Origin: Eubacteriales bacterium
Lineage (GTDB): Bacteria > Bacillota_A > Clostridia > Lachnospirales > Lachnospiraceae
NCBI GenBank assembly: GCA_030533315.1
Contig: JAUNJL010000102.1
Coordinates: 1-6,589, forward strand
Direction of reading: 5' to 3'
Length of the DNA stretch: 6,589 nt
Shown here: positions 5,110 to 6,589 of the stretch, in pieces
Layout: the number at the start of each line of letters is the position of its first letter
How positions within the stretch are numbered: position 1 is the first letter of the stretch
Position numbers and translations under genes: made by a program
Notes under the pieces: model-generated
What the model was told of the DNA's origin: nothing
What the model saw: the letters and a program-made list of their open reading frames with translations, nothing else
The model's database searches: none

Positions 5110-6554
5110 AAGCGCTTAGGATGGAGAGGGTTACCTACCAGGAGCATGGAATGACGCTTTTGGATAACTTTAATTTTCAGGTGTTCCAAGGGGAAATTAT
5201 GGGGCTGATTCCCCTGGACTCTTTTGGCCTGGAAGAATTTATCAGTCTCTTAAAGGAAAACCGTCCGATTTTTTATGGGTATGTGTACATCAAGGAAAAG
5301 CTTGTGAATGTATTTGGCGCAAGCATACATGCGGAGAATAACATTCAGGTGATCTCCGATGAGAGCAACCTGGTGAAATATATATCCGCCGCAGACAATG
5401 TGTTTGCCCTGAGAAGGGGCTACAAGGGGATCCTCACAAAAAGAAAGGTCTTCAACCAGCAGCTGCAGAGGATCATGGGGGAACTGAACCTTTCCATAGC
5501 AGTGGAGAAGCCCCTGGCGAAAATGAGCCCCTTTGAAAAATACGTGATCGAAATCCTGAAGGCGATCATCAATAATCCAGATGTGATCGTGCTGAAGGAC
5601 ATGAGCTCTCTGCTGAATATGTCCGACCTGTATAAGCTGCATGAGATCATTCGCCACTATGCAGACAAGGGGTACACCTTTATTTATATCAGTCTGCATA
5701 AGGAGGAGCTTTCCTCCGTCTGCCACAGGATCTCCCTGATGAGGCAGGGGGGGATCGTGAAGGTCATCGAGGACGTGAAAATGATGGATGAGGTGCTGAA
5801 GCATTACGTGGTGCCGAAATTGCCGGATATCTATGACAAATACGGAGACGACAGCGCAGCCTCAGAAAAAATTTTTCGATGCCGTCACCTGTGCTACAAG
5901 AGGATACACGACCTGTCCTTCAGTGTGAAAAGGGGAGAGTGCCTGATCCTCTACGATCTGTGCAGGGAGATCAGCGAGGATCTGGTGGCGGTGCTGACGT
6001 CAGAGAAACTGGATTTTGAGAGGGTCTGCTGGGATGGAGGAGGAGAAAAAAAGGAACGCCTTTCACACAAAAGGCAGATTTCTATCATCCTGGAAAATCC
6101 CACCTCCTCCATGCTGTACGAAAATATGTCCTATGCGGACAATCTTTGCATCACTCTGGATCACAAGCTGAGAGGTATCTGGAAGGATAAAAGAAAAAGA
6201 AAAAGTATTGCAAAAGAGATCCTGGGTGAGGAATTGCCGGACGAGAGCTGCCTCGTCAAGGATCTTAGCATCAAGCAGAAATATTCTTTGATTTACACAA
6301 GGGTGCTGCTGCAAAGACCCCAGGTGATCTTCTGCGTATATCCCTATCTGAATGTGGACATGGAGATCCAGGAATACATTGAAACGATCCTGAAAAAGTT
6401 TTTGAAGGAAGGGATCGCCGTTGTGATCATCACCATAAATTTTCAGGATGTTCTGCACATGGCGGACCGGCTTGTGATCGTGAAGGACGGGGTCAATCAT
6501 GGGGCTCTGAAAAAAGAGGAGTTTCAGCATCTGATCCATAAAAATGCACAATAA
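5100..6554 (+). CDS. Degenerate double-ABC protein (RbsA/MglA-like pseudo-ATPase)
   Basis: This 484-aa protein has the two-half layout and near-normal length (about 500 aa) of sugar-importer ATPases, but its nucleotide motifs are lost. In half one (about 1-245), the Walker A position reads GLIPLDSFGLEEF (35-47), with no GxxGxGK[ST]. The Q-loop segment is ISDESNLVKYISAADNVF (85-102), the signature position is KMSPFEKY, and Walker B is VIVLKDMSS with Lys for Asp. The H-loop position is ISLHKEEL. In half two (about 257-484), the Walker A position is LILYDLCREISEDL, the signature position LSIKQK (389-394), and Walker B VIFCVYPYLNVD (409-420), with the Asp and Glu gone. The flanking strands and helices still align by eye, and the frame is intact, so this is not simple decay. 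It probably cannot hydrolyse ATP and may act as a scaffold or signalling subunit bound to a permease or to the kinase. Many automatic pipelines would call it a sugar ABC transporter ATP-binding protein. No signal peptide or membrane helix is seen. Confidence 0.82.
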   Translation: MRIEALRMERVTYQEHGMTLLDNFNFQVFQGEIMGLIPLDSFGLEEFISLLKENRPIFYGYVYIKEKLVNVFGASIHAENNIQVISDESNLVKYISAADNVFALRRGYKGILTKRKVFNQQLQRIMGELNLSIAVEKPLAKMSPFEKYVIEILKAIINNPDVIVLKDMSSLLNMSDLYKLHEIIRHYADKGYTFIYISLHKEELSSVCHRISLMRQGGIVKVIEDVKMMDEVLKHYVVPKLPDIYDKYGDDSAASEKIFRCRHLCYKRIHDLSFSVKRGECLILYDLCREISEDLVAVLTSEKLDFERVCWDGGGEKKERLSHKRQISIILENPTSSMLYENMSYADNLCITLDHKLRGIWKDKRKRKSIAKEILGEELPDESCLVKDLSIKQKYSLIYTRVLLQRPQVIFCVYPYLNVDMEIQEYIETILKKFLKEGIAVVIITINFQDVLHMADRLVIVKDGVNHGALKKEEFQHLIHKNAQ

Positions 6555-6589
6555 TATACAGTGAAATTCAAGAAAAGCCTTTGTAAATG

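Noticed and set aside
5100..6554. Calling the last gene a pseudogene of a sugar ABC ATPase
   Set aside because: The frame is open for 484 codons with normal length and both halves still align. Only the catalytic motifs are lost, which fits a repurposed protein better than random decay.
1..6589. CRISPR array, tRNA or rRNA gene, insertion sequence or phage gene
   Set aside because: No regularly spaced repeats, cloverleaf-like stretches, transposase motifs, flanking inverted repeats or phage proteins were seen on either strand.

Overview
The window looks like chromosomal DNA from an anaerobic clostridial bacterium (Bacillota), most likely a Lachnospiraceae gut species. The reasons are strong AGGAGG-type ribosome binding sites, a YesM/YesN-type two-component pair, an anaerobe-type pairing of a PaaK ligase with an ACT protein, and moderate G+C. 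This placement is inference from gene content and style; no species marker is present.

All five genes read on the + strand and fall into two transcription units. Unit 1 (about 40-2132) has a good sigma-A-type promoter at 40-68, a leader of about 134 nt, a phenylacetate-CoA ligase family gene (paaK, 209-1516), a tandem ACT-domain protein (1592-2023), and a long hairpin terminator (2062-2140) that could work in both directions. Ligase and ACT protein form a recurring pair in anaerobes, linked to CoA activation of aryl acids from aromatic amino acid catabolism, with the ACT protein as a possible amino-acid sensor.

Unit 2 (about 2293 to past 6554) follows a 423-nt intergenic region. Its promoter is probably an extended -10 at 2293-2301. 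It encodes an AraC-type response regulator (2447-4048, GTG start), a short two-helix membrane histidine kinase (4066-5109) and a 484-aa protein with the double-ABC layout of RbsA/MglA sugar importer ATPases (5100-6554, TTG start). The three genes are packed with a 17-bp gap and then a 10-bp overlap, so they are probably one operon. It may continue past the right edge, because no terminator is visible in the last 35 nt.

The most unusual element is the last gene. It keeps the fold pattern of both ABC halves over a full-length intact frame, yet both Walker A motifs are gone and both Walker B/catalytic positions are replaced. It therefore looks like a pseudo-ATPase. The neighbouring kinase has almost no extracellular part. 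Together this suggests a signalling module in which a dead ABC subunit, perhaps docked on a sugar permease, reports transporter state to the kinase and the regulator. That model is inference; the motif losses and gene order are read directly from the sequence.
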